Source: CAWHNT01 sp963830775 (lineage in GTDB: Bacteria; Pseudomonadota; Alphaproteobacteria; Geminicoccales; Geminicoccaceae). From it: a DNA stretch of 64,000 bases. How positions within the stretch are numbered: position 1 is the first letter of the stretch; each line of letters starts with the position of its first letter. The position numbers were made by a program, and so were the translations under genes. The stretch spans positions 186,001 through 250,000 of the forward strand of contig CAWHNT010000032.1 in NCBI GenBank assembly GCA_963830775.1, in the 5' to 3' direction. The notes under the pieces were generated by a model. It saw nothing but the letters and a program-made list of their open reading frames with translations, did not search any database and was not told the DNA's origin. Positions 39,318-49,304 of this stretch are shown here, one piece after another.

Positions 39318-39812
39318 CTACGACCCCGCTTTGCCCAGCCGATCCGACACCGTCCCGCCGGTCAGGCGCTGCAGCTCGTCCAGGCTCGTGCCGAAGACGC
39401 AGTGAGGGTGGCCCGCGGCGGCATAGACGGTCCCGAACCGGCCGAGGCTGGCGTCGATCGCGGTCGGCAGCGGCTCCGGATGGCCGACGGGCGCCACCCC
39501 GCCGATCGCGAAGCCGGTAGCCTCGCGGACCAGGTCGGCATCGGCACGGCCGGGCGGGCCCTCCAGGCCGAGCACCGCCACCAGGGCCGCCGGATCGCAC
39601 TGCCGGTCGCCCGCCACGAGCGCCATCACCGGCTGTCCGCCGGCCAGGAAGACGAGCGACTTGACGATGGCGCCGACCTCGACGCCCAGGGCGGCCGCGG
39701 CATCGCGAGCGGTGCGGGCAGTCGCCGCAAGCTCGACCACCTGGGCGGGTGAGCCGGCTAGCTCGAGCACCGCCCGCACGCGCCTCACCGAGGCGCCATC
39801 CAGAGCCGTCAT
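39318..39812 (-). CDS. YbaK/ProX-type aminoacyl-tRNA deacylase
   Basis: Free-standing editing-domain protein, 164 residues, that hydrolyses mischarged tRNA such as Cys-tRNA-Pro or Ala-tRNA-Pro. Family blocks: AAALGVEVGAIVKSLVFLAG (with the key Lys), MALVAGDRQCD, VREATGFAIGGVAPVGH and VYAAAGHPHCVFGTS. ATG 39812 overlaps the upstream GST stop (ATGA), so the two are co-translated. Which deacylase subfamily (YbaK, ProX or PrdX) cannot be fixed by eye. It converges with cheR. Confidence 0.87.
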   Translation of the reverse strand: MTALDGASVRRVRAVLELAGSPAQVVELAATARTARDAAAALGVEVGAIVKSLVFLAGGQPVMALVAGDRQCDPAALVAVLGLEGPPGRADADLVREATGFAIGGVAPVGHPEPLPTAIDASLGRFGTVYAAAGHPHCVFGTSLDELQRLTGGTVSDRLGKAGS

Positions 39813-40439
39813 GCCGGGATCTGGTGCCCCATCTTGGGGACATCGTAGCCGCGCTGCACGCCGGGCCGGGCCCGCATCTCGTCGTACCAGCGGCGCACGT
39901 TCGGGTAGTCCGCGAACTCCACCCCCTGCCACTCGTAGCGCGAGATCCAGGGCCAGGTGGCGATGTCGGCGATCGTGCACTCGTCGGCTGCGAGATAGCG
40001 GCTCTGGCCCAGCTGCCGGTCCATCACGCCATAGAGCCGCTTCGCCTCGTCGCCGTAGCGCTTCTCGGCATAGGGCGCCTTGCCGGGATTGAAGCGCAGG
40101 AAATGGTGCGCCTGCCCCAGCATCGGGCCGACCCCGCCCATCTGGAACATCAGCCACTCGAGCGTCTGCACCCGCAGCCGCGGATCGCTGGGCATCATCC
40201 GGCCGGTCTTCTCGGCCAGATAGATCAGGATGGCGCCCGACTTCGAACACGCTCCAGCCATTGTCGCGGTCGACGATCGCCGGGATCTTGTTGTTGGGGC
40301 TGATCTTCAGGAACTCGGGCTGGAACTGCTGGTCCTTGGTGATGTCGATCGGGTGCACCTCGTAGGGCAGCCCGCACTCCTCGAGCATGATCGAGACCTT
40401 GCGGCCGTTGGGCGTGCTCCAGGTGTAGAGATCGATCAT
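39809..40439 (-). CDS. glutathione S-transferase family protein (frameshifted)
   Basis: Thioredoxin-fold plus alpha-helical GST of the YghU/Yfcg-like (Nu) group, 209 residues after repair. N-terminal domain MIDLYTWSTPNGRKVSIMLE, NNKIPAIVD, WSVFE; the frame then breaks at 40242, where CTCGA appears as CTTCGA. After repair it continues SGAILIYLAEKTGRMMP, with the C-terminal domain TIADIATWPWISR. The Thr-x-Asn in TPNGRKV is typical of Nu-class GSTs, which use disulfide-bonded glutathione. The stop overlaps the YbaK start. Confidence 0.85.
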
Positions 40440-40842
40440 CGGGTGCCATCCTCGGCTTTGTGCTTGGTGCTACCGACCACCGAATGGGCGTCGGCATTGC
40501 TGGCCACAGGCTAGCGGTCGGACGGCCGCTTGCCTACGCCTGCGCCGCTTCGCGGACGCCCATCCAGGATGCCGGCCGGGTTGAGCTGCACCTCGACCCG
40601 CCGCCTTCGGGGCGCAGCGGTCGAAGGCTGTGAGGCCCGAAGCCTTGATCGCCCCGTCACCGGGCCCATATCGGGGCCTCGGAGGCGGCCTGGGCCGCAG
40701 GGCACGAATTGGCTTTACATGAGTGCTCTGCGTGCAGCATAAGCCGCCCTCTTCACGTTGACGCCTAAGCACTGCGGATCGCGCGGCGGCGGCTGTCTGA
40801 TCATCTTGGCTCCCCCTGCCCGGGGGTTGTTGGGAGGTCGGT
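40440..40842 (+). other. 403-base intergenic leader before the decarboxylase gene
   Basis: No convincing gene: the short frames here lack Shine-Dalgarno sites and family motifs. The right half (about 40705-40842) is A/T richer and shows TAAGC twice (in CATAAGCCGCCC and CCTAAGCACTGCGG), several local inverted repeats and a hairpin at 40812-40826. Alphaproteobacterial ornithine decarboxylase genes are known to carry a structured leader RNA (the speF motif, Rfam RF00518), and this stretch is the right place for one. I cannot confirm the fold by eye. Confidence 0.4.
40812..40826 (+). promoter_or_regulatory. hairpin just ahead of the decarboxylase start
   Basis: CCCCC and GGGGG flank a 5-base loop TGCCC, then TTGTTGGGAGG, which contains the ribosome binding site (40832-40837), and the ATG at 40843. 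A stem this close to the Shine-Dalgarno could control translation or, with the following TTGTT, attenuate transcription. Confidence 0.35.
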
Positions 40843-42018
40843 ATGGGCCAGTCCTACAGCAGTGCCGAGGCGCTGCTTCACGCTCGCGCCCCCATCGATC
40901 CCGTCGTCTGCCTCCGGCCGCATCTGATTGCGGCACGGGCGCGTCGGATCGTGGCGGCGTTCCCTGGCGACGTTCTGTACGCCGTCAAATGCAACGATGC
41001 GCCGGAAGTCCTCCGCGCGCTGGCCGAAGGCGGAATCCGCCATTTCGACACCGCCTCGATCGGCGAGGTCCGGGCGGTGCGCGCCCTGCTGCCCGATGCG
41101 TCGTGCCACTTCATGCACCCGGTGAAGAGCACCGAGGCCATCGCCGAGGCGTACCATCGCCACGGCGTGCGCCGCTTCGTGCTCGACCATGCGGACGAGC
41201 TGGCGAAGATCCTGGCCGCCACCGGCGGGGCCGGTGACCTCGAGCTGTTCGTGCGTCTTGCCGTGCCTGGCGACGGGGCCGTCCTCACCCTCACGGGCAA
41301 GTTCGGCGTGCCGGTCGAGCAGGCCGCGACGCTCCTGCGCGCCGTACGGCCCTACGCGCATCGCCTGGGCCTCACCTTCCATGTCGGCTCGCAGTGCGTC
41401 GACCCCGTGGCGTTCGAGCGGGCCTTCGCACTCTGCGCCGAGGTGGTGCGCCGTGCCGGCTCCGTCGACGCGATCGATGTCGGCGGCGGCTTCCCTGCCG
41501 CCTACAAGGGCGACGAGCCCTCGTTCGAGGCCTTCGTGGCGGCGATCGAGCGCTCCGTCGCCCGGCACGGGCTCACCTGCGAGCTGCATTGCGAGCCGGG
41601 CCGCGTGCTGGTGGCGGACGGGGCCTCGATCCTGACCCGGGTCGAGCTGCGCCGCGACCAGAGCCTGTACCTGAACGACGGCGTCTACGGGAACCTGGCC
41701 GAGCTGAAGTGGATCGGCCCGCAGTTCCCGCTCCGCCTCGTTCGCCTGGGCCGCAACCACGCCAACCGCAACGAGGCCTTCGACCTCTACGGCCCCACCT
41801 GCGACAGCATCGACAGCATGCCGGGCCCGCACTGGCTGCCGGCCGATGCCGATGACGGGGACTGGGTCGAGATCGGGATGATGGGCGCCTACTCGAACGC
41901 GCTGAAGACCCGCTTCAACGGCTTCCGCACCGACGGGATGGCCTTCATCGACGATCGCGGCTGGTACCTGCCGCGGCGGCCCGTGCGTACCCCGGAGCTG
42001 GTGGCCCACGCCGCCTGA
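40843..42018 (+). CDS. ornithine/diaminopimelate decarboxylase family enzyme
   Basis: PLP-dependent fold-III decarboxylase, 391 residues, most like alphaproteobacterial and eukaryotic-type ornithine decarboxylase (putrescine synthesis). The PLP Lys is in DVLYAVKCND, the His in FHVGSQC, the Gly loop in DVGGGFP, the phosphate site in CEPGR, and the active-site Cys-Asp in YGPTCDSIDSM. ATG 40843 follows GGGAGG. The C-terminal NALKTRFNGF is a typical substrate-end motif. Lysine or 2,4-diaminobutyrate could be alternative substrates. A strong hairpin follows the stop. Confidence 0.87.
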   Translation: MGQSYSSAEALLHARAPIDPVVCLRPHLIAARARRIVAAFPGDVLYAVKCNDAPEVLRALAEGGIRHFDTASIGEVRAVRALLPDASCHFMHPVKSTEAIAEAYHRHGVRRFVLDHADELAKILAATGGAGDLELFVRLAVPGDGAVLTLTGKFGVPVEQAATLLRAVRPYAHRLGLTFHVGSQCVDPVAFERAFALCAEVVRRAGSVDAIDVGGGFPAAYKGDEPSFEAFVAAIERSVARHGLTCELHCEPGRVLVADGASILTRVELRRDQSLYLNDGVYGNLAELKWIGPQFPLRLVRLGRNHANRNEAFDLYGPTCDSIDSMPGPHWLPADADDGDWVEIGMMGAYSNALKTRFNGFRTDGMAFIDDRGWYLPRRPVRTPELVAHAA

Positions 42019-42028
42019 CCTCGCCTGC

Positions 42029-42052
42029 GCGGCGGCCGTGCCCGGCCGCCGC
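42029..42052 (+). terminator. 10-base GC stem hairpin after the decarboxylase gene
   Basis: Perfect inverted repeat GCGGCGGCCG / CGGCCGCCGC with a 4-base loop TGCC, beginning 11 bases past the stop at 42018. There is no T run after it (CACCTCGTTC), so it may be a pausing or mRNA-stabilising stem and not a classical terminator. It is the strongest hairpin in this stretch. Confidence 0.5.
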
Positions 42053-42181
42053 CACCTCGTTCGCAGCCGACCCCGCGACGCCGCTTGAACAGGGCGGCCT
42101 TTCGCGTCGATACTGCCGCCGGGCGATCAGGGAGGAGTGTCCGGGATCGCCCGGTTCCGGCCCAGGGCGCGGGAAAGAACA

Positions 42182-43448
42182 ATGCGGATCCTCATCCTCG
42201 GCGCCGGCGTGATCGGGACGGCCAGCGCCTGGTTCCTCGCCCGCGACGGCCACGAGGTCGAGGTGATCGAGCGCCGCGAGGCGGCCGGGCTCGAGACCAG
42301 CTGGGGCAATGGCGGGATCATCCACGCGAGCTCGGTCCAGCCCTGGGCGGCACCCGGCATGCCGCGCAAGATCCTGGGCTGGCTCGGCAAGGTCGACGCG
42401 CCCATGCTGCTCCGCCTGCAGGCGCTGCCGCACATGTGGCGCTGGGGCCTGGGTTTCCTGCGCAACTGCGCCCCCGCCCTGCACCGCGCCAGTGCGCTCG
42501 CCAACCTGGAGCTGGCCTTCGAGAGCCTGGCCCGCATGGCCGAGATCCGGGCCGAGACCGGCATCGAGTACGACTTCGCCAAGCAGTGCGTGCTCAAGAC
42601 CTACCCCGACAAGGATTATCTCGACGGCGCGCTGGCGGCCCATGACTGGCTCATGGAGGCCGGCCTCACCGTCGAGCGGCTGGACCGGGACGAGTGCGTG
42701 GCCATGGAGCCGGCACTGGAGCCCGGTGGCGGATCGGTTCGGCGGCGGCCTCTACTTCCCCCAGGACGAGCTCGGCGACTGCAACAAGTTCACCCAAGGC
42801 CTGGCCGCGATCCTGACCGCCAGGGGCACGCGCTTTCGCTACCGCACCGAGGTCAAGTCCCTCGAGGTCAAGGCCGGCGTGGTGCAGGGTGCCGTGACAG
42901 CGAGCGGCGAGCGGATCGCGGCCGATGCCGTCGTGGTGGCACTCGGCTGCTGGACGCCCTTCCTTCTCCGCACGGCCGGGCTCGACGCGCCGATCTACCC
43001 GGTCAAGGGCGTCTCGATGACGGCCCCGCGCGCACCCTGGCCGGGTGCTCCGCGCACGGCTCTCCTCGACGAGGCACGCAAGTTCGGGCTGGTCCCGATC
43101 GGTGACCGGATCCGGATTGCGGGCTCGGCCGAGATCACCGGCTACGACACCACGCCCGATCCGGCCCGGCTCCGGGCGGTGACCGACCAGGCGGTGGCCC
43201 TGTTCCCGGAGCTGCGCCGCTGCTTCGAGCACCCGGACGCCAGGCCCTGGGCTGGCCTGCGGCCGGCGACGCCCAGCGGCCGGCCGATCATCGGCCCTAC
43301 CGCCGTGCGCAATCTCTACATCAACAGCGGCCATGGCCACACGGGCTGGACGCTCGCCTGCGGCTCGGGCCACAGGCTCGCCAACATCGTGGCCGGCCGT
43401 CCGCCGACGTCGAGCAAGGATACGGTGCGGCTCGCGGCAGCCGCCTAG
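42182..43448 (+). CDS. dadA: FAD-dependent D-amino acid dehydrogenase-like oxidoreductase (frameshifted)
   Basis: DadA-type flavoenzyme that oxidises D-amino acids to imino/keto acids, probably at the membrane. 421 residues after one extra base near 42725 is removed. FAD-binding ILGAGVIGTASAWFLARDG, ETSWGNGGIIHAS, then after repair FGGGLYFPQDELGDCNKF, VVVALGCWTPFLL, IYPVKGVSMT and the C-terminal INSGHGHTGWTLACGSG. ATG 42182 is preceded by GGGAAAGA. It is followed by RidA and an amino-acid importer, which supports an amino-acid substrate. Related DadA paralogs oxidise proline or glycine-type amines, so exact specificity is open. Confidence 0.87.
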
Positions 43449-43472
43449 AGCAAGAAGGGTTTGGGAGGAACA

Positions 43473-43853
43473 ATGACCAAGAAGCGCCTGGGCGAGCCGC
43501 TCAGCATCCCGCTTTCGCTCGGCTGGCGGGCGGGTGACTTCGTCTTCACCTCGGGCCAGGTGCCCCAGGACGAGCAGGGCCGCTTCCTCGGCGGCACGAT
43601 CGAGGAGCAGACCCGGGCCACGCTGAAGCGGATCGAGATGATCCTGGGCCTCGCCGGCTGCACGCTGGCCGACGTGGTCAAGACCACGGTCTGGCTGGCC
43701 GACGCCCGCGACTTCGGCCGGTTCAACAGCACCTACGCCGAGTTCTTCCCCAAGGACCCGCCGGCGCGCTCGACCGTGGAGGCCCGCCTCATGGTCGACT
43801 GCAAGATCGAGATCGAGGCCGTGGCCTACAAGCCGGTCACCGAGACCGCCTGA
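43473..43853 (+). CDS. RidA family reactive imine deaminase
   Basis: YjgF/RidA trimeric protein, 126 residues, that hydrolyses reactive enamines and imines to keto acids and ammonia. Key parts: FTSGQVPQDEQGRF, TLADVVKTTVWLAD and the conserved Arg with RSTVEARLMVD. ATG 43473 follows GGGAGGAACA. It lies 24 bases after the flavoenzyme that would produce such imines, a natural pairing. The usual C-terminal IEIEAVAYKP is intact. Confidence 0.9.
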   Translation: MTKKRLGEPLSIPLSLGWRAGDFVFTSGQVPQDEQGRFLGGTIEEQTRATLKRIEMILGLAGCTLADVVKTTVWLADARDFGRFNSTYAEFFPKDPPARSTVEARLMVDCKIEIEAVAYKPVTETA

Positions 43854-43915
43854 GCCTGCGGCACGCGGCTTGCTTTCCGGTTGTCTGTTCACCCTAGCAC
43901 AATGAGGAAACGACC

Positions 43916-45066
43916 ATGCGGGGGGTTGGGGAGCACACAAGAAGGGCGGCAGCACTTCTGTGCGGCGCCGCGCTCATGCTGGCTGCGGCCACGGCCTCGG
44001 CCCAGGAGGTGATCAAGATCGCGGCCGGCGCACCGCTGACCGGTGCCTCTGGCCAAGCAGGGCCAGGAGGTGGCCAACGCGGTCAAGCTCGCGGCCGCCG
44101 AGTGGAACAAGAAGGGCGGCGTGCTGGGCAAGCAGATCGAGGTGGTCGAGGCCGACGATCAGGGCAACCCGCAGGTCGGTGTGGCGGCCGGCGAGAAGGT
44201 GGCGGGCGACCCCGCGGTGATGGGTGCGGTCTGGGGCATCACCAGCGTCACCTGCATCCCGGTCTCCGAGATCTTCGAGAAGGTCGGATCTCGCCCTGAT
44301 CACGCCCGGCTGCAGCAACCCCAAGGTCACCGATCGCGGGCTGAAGTCGGTGGCACGGCTGTGCGCCCGTGACGACCTGCAGGGCCCGGCCGGCATCCAG
44401 TTCGCGGTCGACGAGCTGAAGGCCAAGAAGATCGCCATCTTCGACGACGGCACCACCGGCCCGCGCGGTGCGGCCGACGAGGCCGAGAAGAAGGCCAAGG
44501 CCATGGGGGCCGAGGCGCTGCGCTTCGTCTTCCGCTCGGGCGACAAGGACTTCCGCGCCATCCTCGGCACCGTGCCCAAGGATATCGACATCATCTATGC
44601 CTCGATGTGGGCGCCCGATGCCGCCCTGTTCGCGAAGCAGCTGCCGGACGTCGGCCTGGACGTGCGGATGGTCGGCCCCGACGGGCAGTACGAGCCCGTC
44701 GACTATGTCGAGGCCTCGGGCGGTGCCGCCGAGGGCAACTACGTCACCTTCTTCGTGCCCGAGATGGCGAAGGTGCCGACGGCCGTGGAGTTCGTGAAGG
44801 CGTTCGAGGCCGAGTACGGCACGCTCAGCTCCTATGGGCCGCTGGCCTACGAGGGTGCCAACATCCTGCTCACCGCCATCCAGAAGGCCGGCAAGGCCGA
44901 CCGGGCGGCCGTGCGCGACGCCATGCGCGCCACCAAGGACTATACCGGCATCCTGGGCTTCCCGATCACGCTCAACGAGAAGGGCGACGTGAGCGGTGCC
45001 ACCGTCTTCGTCTACCAGGTCAAGGGTGACGGGTTCGAGTTCCTGAAGGGCATCTCGGTCAAGTAG
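43916..45066 (+). CDS. livK: branched-chain amino acid-type ABC substrate-binding protein (two frameshifts)
   Basis: Periplasmic Leu/Ile/Val-binding-protein-like receptor, 382 residues after removing two extra bases (about 44045 and 44286, the second beside GATC). Signal peptide with LMLAAATASAQE, then IKIAAGAPLTG, AKQGQEVANAVKLAAAEWN, VMGAVWGITSVTCIPVSEIF, ALITPGCSNPKVTDRG, AIFDDGTTGPRGAADE and YASMWAPDAALFAKQL. GAGGAAA precedes ATG 43916. First gene of a complete Liv cluster. The ligand could be any of several amino acids or amides; linkage to the dehydrogenase favours an amino acid. Confidence 0.88.
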
Positions 45067-45112
45067 CCGATCGGCAGGGGGCAAGGGCACAAACCGGCAA
45101 CAGGAGGCGCTC

Positions 45113-45892
45113 TTGGCCCCCCTGCTCGAGGTGCGCGGCCTGTCGCGCACGTTCGGCGGCCTGCAGGCCCTGCAGGCCATCGACCTCGTGGTCGAGCCCG
45201 GCGAGATCGTGGGCATGATCGGCCCCAACGGCTCGGGCAAGACCACCTTCTTCAACGCGCTCACCGGGCTCTTCCCGGCGACGGCGGGCTCGGTGCGGTT
45301 CAAGGACAAGGACATCACCCGCCTGCCGCCGCACCGCATCACCGCGGCGGGCCTCGCCCGCACCTTCCAGAACCAGCGCCTCTTCAACCAGATGAGCGTG
45401 CTCGAGAACGTGCTGGTCGGCATGCACTGCCGGACCAGGAGCGGGCTTGCCGGGATCGTCCTCGGCACCCCCGGCACCCGGGCCGAGCAGGAGCGGTCCC
45501 GTGCCAGGGCCATGGAGATCCTGGGCTTCTTCCGCGAGCGGCTGGTGCCGCGGGCCGACCGGCCGGCCTACTCCCTCTCCTATGCCAACCGCCGCAGGCT
45601 CGAGATCACCCGTGCCATGGCGACCGAGCCCGCCATGATCCTCCTCGACGAGCCCGCCGCCGGCATGAACCCGGCCGAGACCCGGGAGCTGATGGGCGAC
45701 ATCGTCCGCCTCAAGGAGCGCGGCTTCACCATCCTCCTGATCGAGCACGACATGGGCCTCGTCCGCGGCGTGTGCAGCCGGGTCGTGGCCCTGGACCACG
45801 GGGTCAAGATCGCGGAAGGCGACTTCGCCACCGTGCACGACCACCCGGCCGTGCTGGAGGCCTATCTCGGCAAGCGCGCGGCCCATGCCTGA
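45113..45892 (+). CDS. livG: ABC transporter ATP-binding protein LivG-like
   Basis: 259 residues. Walker A GPNGSGKT, the LivG-specific insert GLARTFQNQRLFNQMSVLEN, signature region LSYANRRRLEITRAMA (a diverged form of LSYGQQRRLEIARAL), Walker B MILLDEPAAGMNP and switch His in LIEHDMGLV. It starts at TTG 45113, 6 bases after AGGAGG; no ATG is available. Its 3' end overlaps livF by 8 bases. Confidence 0.9.
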   Translation: MAPLLEVRGLSRTFGGLQALQAIDLVVEPGEIVGMIGPNGSGKTTFFNALTGLFPATAGSVRFKDKDITRLPPHRITAAGLARTFQNQRLFNQMSVLENVLVGMHCRTRSGLAGIVLGTPGTRAEQERSRARAMEILGFFRERLVPRADRPAYSLSYANRRRLEITRAMATEPAMILLDEPAAGMNPAETRELMGDIVRLKERGFTILLIEHDMGLVRGVCSRVVALDHGVKIAEGDFATVHDHPAVLEAYLGKRAAHA

Positions 45893-46616
45893 GACGGCCC
45901 CGCTCCTCCAGCTCCAGGACGTCGTCACCTATTACGGCCCGATCCAGGCGCTGAAGGGTGTCAGCATCGAGGTCCGCGAGGGCGAGATCGTCTGCCTGCT
46001 CGGCGGCAACGCGTCCGGCAAGTCGACCACCATGAAGACCATCCTGGGCGTGGTCCGCCCGCGCCAGGGCAGCGTCCACTTCGCCGGCCAGCGCATCGAC
46101 GGCCTGGCCACCCAGGCGATCGTCAGCCGCGGCATCACGCTGGTGCCCGAGGCCCGCCGCCTGTTCGGCCGGATGACCGTGCTCGAGAACCTGATGATGG
46201 GCGCCTTCACGAGGCGCACGGCACCCAAGGCCGAGATCGATGCGGACATGGAGCGGGTGTTCACGCTCTTCCCGCGCCTCAAGGAGCGCACGGGCCAGCG
46301 CGCCGGCACCATGTCCGGCGGCGAGCAGCAGATGGTGGCGATGGGCCGGGCGCTGATGGCCCGCCCGAAGCTGATGCTGATGGACGAGCCCTCGATGGGC
46401 CTCTCGCCCGCCTTCGTCGATCAGGTGTTCGACATCATCAGGACCATCAACCGCCAGGGGGTGGCGATCCTCGTGGTCGAGCAGAACGCGGCCGTGGCAC
46501 TCGGCATCGGCCATCGAGGCTACGTGCTCCAGAACGGGAAGATCGTGATGGCCGACGACGCCAAGGCGCTGCTCGCCACCGACGAGATCAAGCGCGCCTA
46601 TCTGGGCGAGGTCTGA
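45885..46616 (+). CDS. livF: ABC transporter ATP-binding protein LivF-like
   Basis: 243 residues. Walker A GGNASGKST, LVPEARRLFGRMTVLEN, signature MSGGEQQMVAMGRAL, Walker B LMLMDEPSMGLSP and the LivF C-terminal segment VEQNAAVALGIGHRGYVLQ. Second ATPase of the heterodimeric importer. It overlaps livG and is followed 8 bases later by livH. Confidence 0.92.
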   Translation: MPETAPLLQLQDVVTYYGPIQALKGVSIEVREGEIVCLLGGNASGKSTTMKTILGVVRPRQGSVHFAGQRIDGLATQAIVSRGITLVPEARRLFGRMTVLENLMMGAFTRRTAPKAEIDADMERVFTLFPRLKERTGQRAGTMSGGEQQMVAMGRALMARPKLMLMDEPSMGLSPAFVDQVFDIIRTINRQGVAILVVEQNAAVALGIGHRGYVLQNGKIVMADDAKALLATDEIKRAYLGEV

Positions 46617-46624
46617 CGACGCTC

Positions 46625-47559
46625 ATGGATCTCCTGGCCATCCTCCCCCAGCAGCTCGTCTTCGGCATCGTGCTCGGCACCGTCTACGGGCTGATCGCGA
46701 TCGGCTACACCATGGTCTACGGTGTCTTGTTCATGATCAACTTCGCCCACGGCGAGGTCTTCATGATCGGCGCCTATATCGGCTGGGGCGTGCTGACCGG
46801 GATCACCGCCAGCCATATCGGCGGCATCCACCCGGCCTGGGTCCTGCCGCTGATGCTGGCGCCGGCCATGATCGGCTGCGGTGCCCTGGGCGTGGCGCTG
46901 GAGCGGTTCGCCTATCGCCCGCTCTACCTCAAGGGCGCCACCCGCCTGGGCCCGCTGATCAGCGCCGTCGGCGCCTCGATCTTCCTCCAGAACGCCGTGA
47001 TGCTCACCCAGGGCGCGCGGATGAAGACCTACAAGACCTTCACCCTGTTCCCGCGCAGCTGGTCGTTCGACGTGCTGGGCGTGCGGGTCTCGGTGCTGGT
47101 CCTGGTCATGGCCACCGTCGCCGGCTTCATGATGTGGGCGCTCAACGCCCTGGTCCAGCGCACAGCACTCGGCCGCTCGATCCGGGCCGTGGCCGAGGAC
47201 CGCGAGATGGCGGCCATCATGGGCGTCGACGTCTCCAAGGTGATCGCCACCACCTTCTTCCTGGGGTCCGCCCTGGGCGGTGCGGCCGGGGTCCTGGTCG
47301 GCCTCTACTACACCCAGATCGACTTCGTGATGGGCTTCTCCGCCGGGCTCAAGGCCTTCACCGCGGCCGTCCTGGGCGGCATCGGCAACATCAAGGGGGC
47401 CATGGTCGGCGGCATCCTCCTGGGCGTCATCGAGAGCCTGGCCGTCACCTTCCTCGACCCGGCCTACAAGGACGTGGTCGCGTTCGCCGTCCTCATCCTC
47501 GTCCTCACCTTCCGCCCCGAAGGACTTTTCGGGGAAGCGCTGGCCGACTGGAAAAAGGT

Positions 47560-47563
<4 letters not shown>
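46625..47563 (+). CDS. livH: ABC transporter permease LivH-like
   Basis: 312-residue inner-membrane permease with about eight helices: IVLGTVYGLIAIGYTMVYG, MINFAHGEVFMIGAYIG, the EAA-like loop RTALGRSIRAVAEDREMAA with IMGVDVSKVIA, and VLGGIGNIKGAMVGGILLG. Intact. Its stop overlaps livM (ATGA). Confidence 0.92.
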
Positions 47564-48525
<962 letters not shown>

Positions 48526-48546
48526 GAGTTAGGTCAGCACTGTCGA

Positions 48547-48965
48547 TCAGAGAAGATCGATGAAATCTCGTGGGCTCAGGATGCGAACGCCCTCGTAAGT
48601 CCTGAGCGGAAGCAGGTGGCGACGATCGCCTGTAACCAGGTATCCTGCTCTTGCGGCGATGGCCGTCGCGAGAACGGATTGTCTTTGGGATCATCCGGCA
48701 CCGCTTCGAGTGCTGGAAGCTCGCCTACCATCTCAGCCAGTACCACAAGAGAGGCTCGGAAGCCGGCTACTTCCGCAGGTGAATATCCATATCGGGCACG
48801 ATGCTTCGCTCGAAGAAGCGCCCGCGCAGTCTCGTCCAGAATGTAGGTTGAGAGGTACAGCGCAAACGCGCCCTCACCCGCGCGGTCGAGGAGCATCCCA
48901 GGAAGCCTGTCGGGTTTGATGAACGCGCTGAAGAGAACCGAGCTGTCAAGAACGGCTCTGATCAT
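48547..48965 (-). CDS. PIN-domain toxin (VapC-like, TIGR00305 type), frameshifted
   Basis: Putative ribonuclease toxin, 139 residues after repair. The acidic PIN positions are in RAVLDSSVLFSA, LDETARAL and PDDPKDNPF; a missing base near 48671 breaks the frame just after NPF. Restored, it continues LATAIAARAGYLVTGDRRHL, the classic PIN-family finish with the last Asp. ATG 48965 lies inside the antitoxin gene (20-base overlap). This stretch is lower in GC and uses more A/T-ending codons than its neighbours, consistent with recent transfer. Confidence 0.83.
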
Positions 48966-49239
48966 CTTCTCGGCGCATCTCATGGATGGCGTCGACTGCC
49001 ATCTCCAGGAGCTCGTCGTCCGAAGGCTCCGGTCCGGGACCCCGCCACTTCCGCTCCTTGAGAATGGTGCTCAGCTCGCGCCACGCCCTCGCCCGATCCG
49101 GCGCTGCCGCCCGTGTGAGCATAACCCCGTTCTCGACGACCTCGGCTTCCAGATAAGCGTCCCCGTTCACCTGCAGCGCCTCGCGTGCCTCGGCCGGCAG
49201 TGTCATCTGGCCGTCACCAACCACCTTCACGAGCGTCAT
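48946..49239 (-). CDS. AbrB/SpoVT-domain antitoxin
   Basis: 97-residue partner of the PIN toxin. The N-terminal swapped-hairpin AbrB domain reads TLVKVVGDGQMTLPAEAREA, followed by LEAEVVENGVMLTRA. The C-terminal half (DELLEMAVDAIHEMRRE) would wrap and neutralise the toxin. ATG 49239 has GGGAG about 9 bases upstream; the GTG at 49248 is less likely. AbrB-type antitoxins usually repress their own operon, but no operator repeat is obvious here. Confidence 0.84.
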   Translation of the reverse strand: MTLVKVVGDGQMTLPAEAREALQVNGDAYLEAEVVENGVMLTRAAAPDRARAWRELSTILKERKWRGPGPEPSDDELLEMAVDAIHEMRREDDQSRS

Positions 49240-49304
49240 CCGCAGCACTCCCGCAGCGCGGCAATCTTACCGATATAGGAGCCTTGGCGCCACGGCGCTC
49301 GTCA

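Noticed and set aside
40440..40842. Short open frames on both strands in the leader region as genes
   Set aside because: None has a Shine-Dalgarno site, conserved motif or consistent codon bias; several overlap each other on opposite strands.
48542..48559. TCGATC...GATCGA inverted repeat as the terminator of the liv operon
   Set aside because: It lies inside the end of the convergent PIN toxin coding sequence, has only a 6-base stem and no T run. It may be chance, because GATC is very common here.
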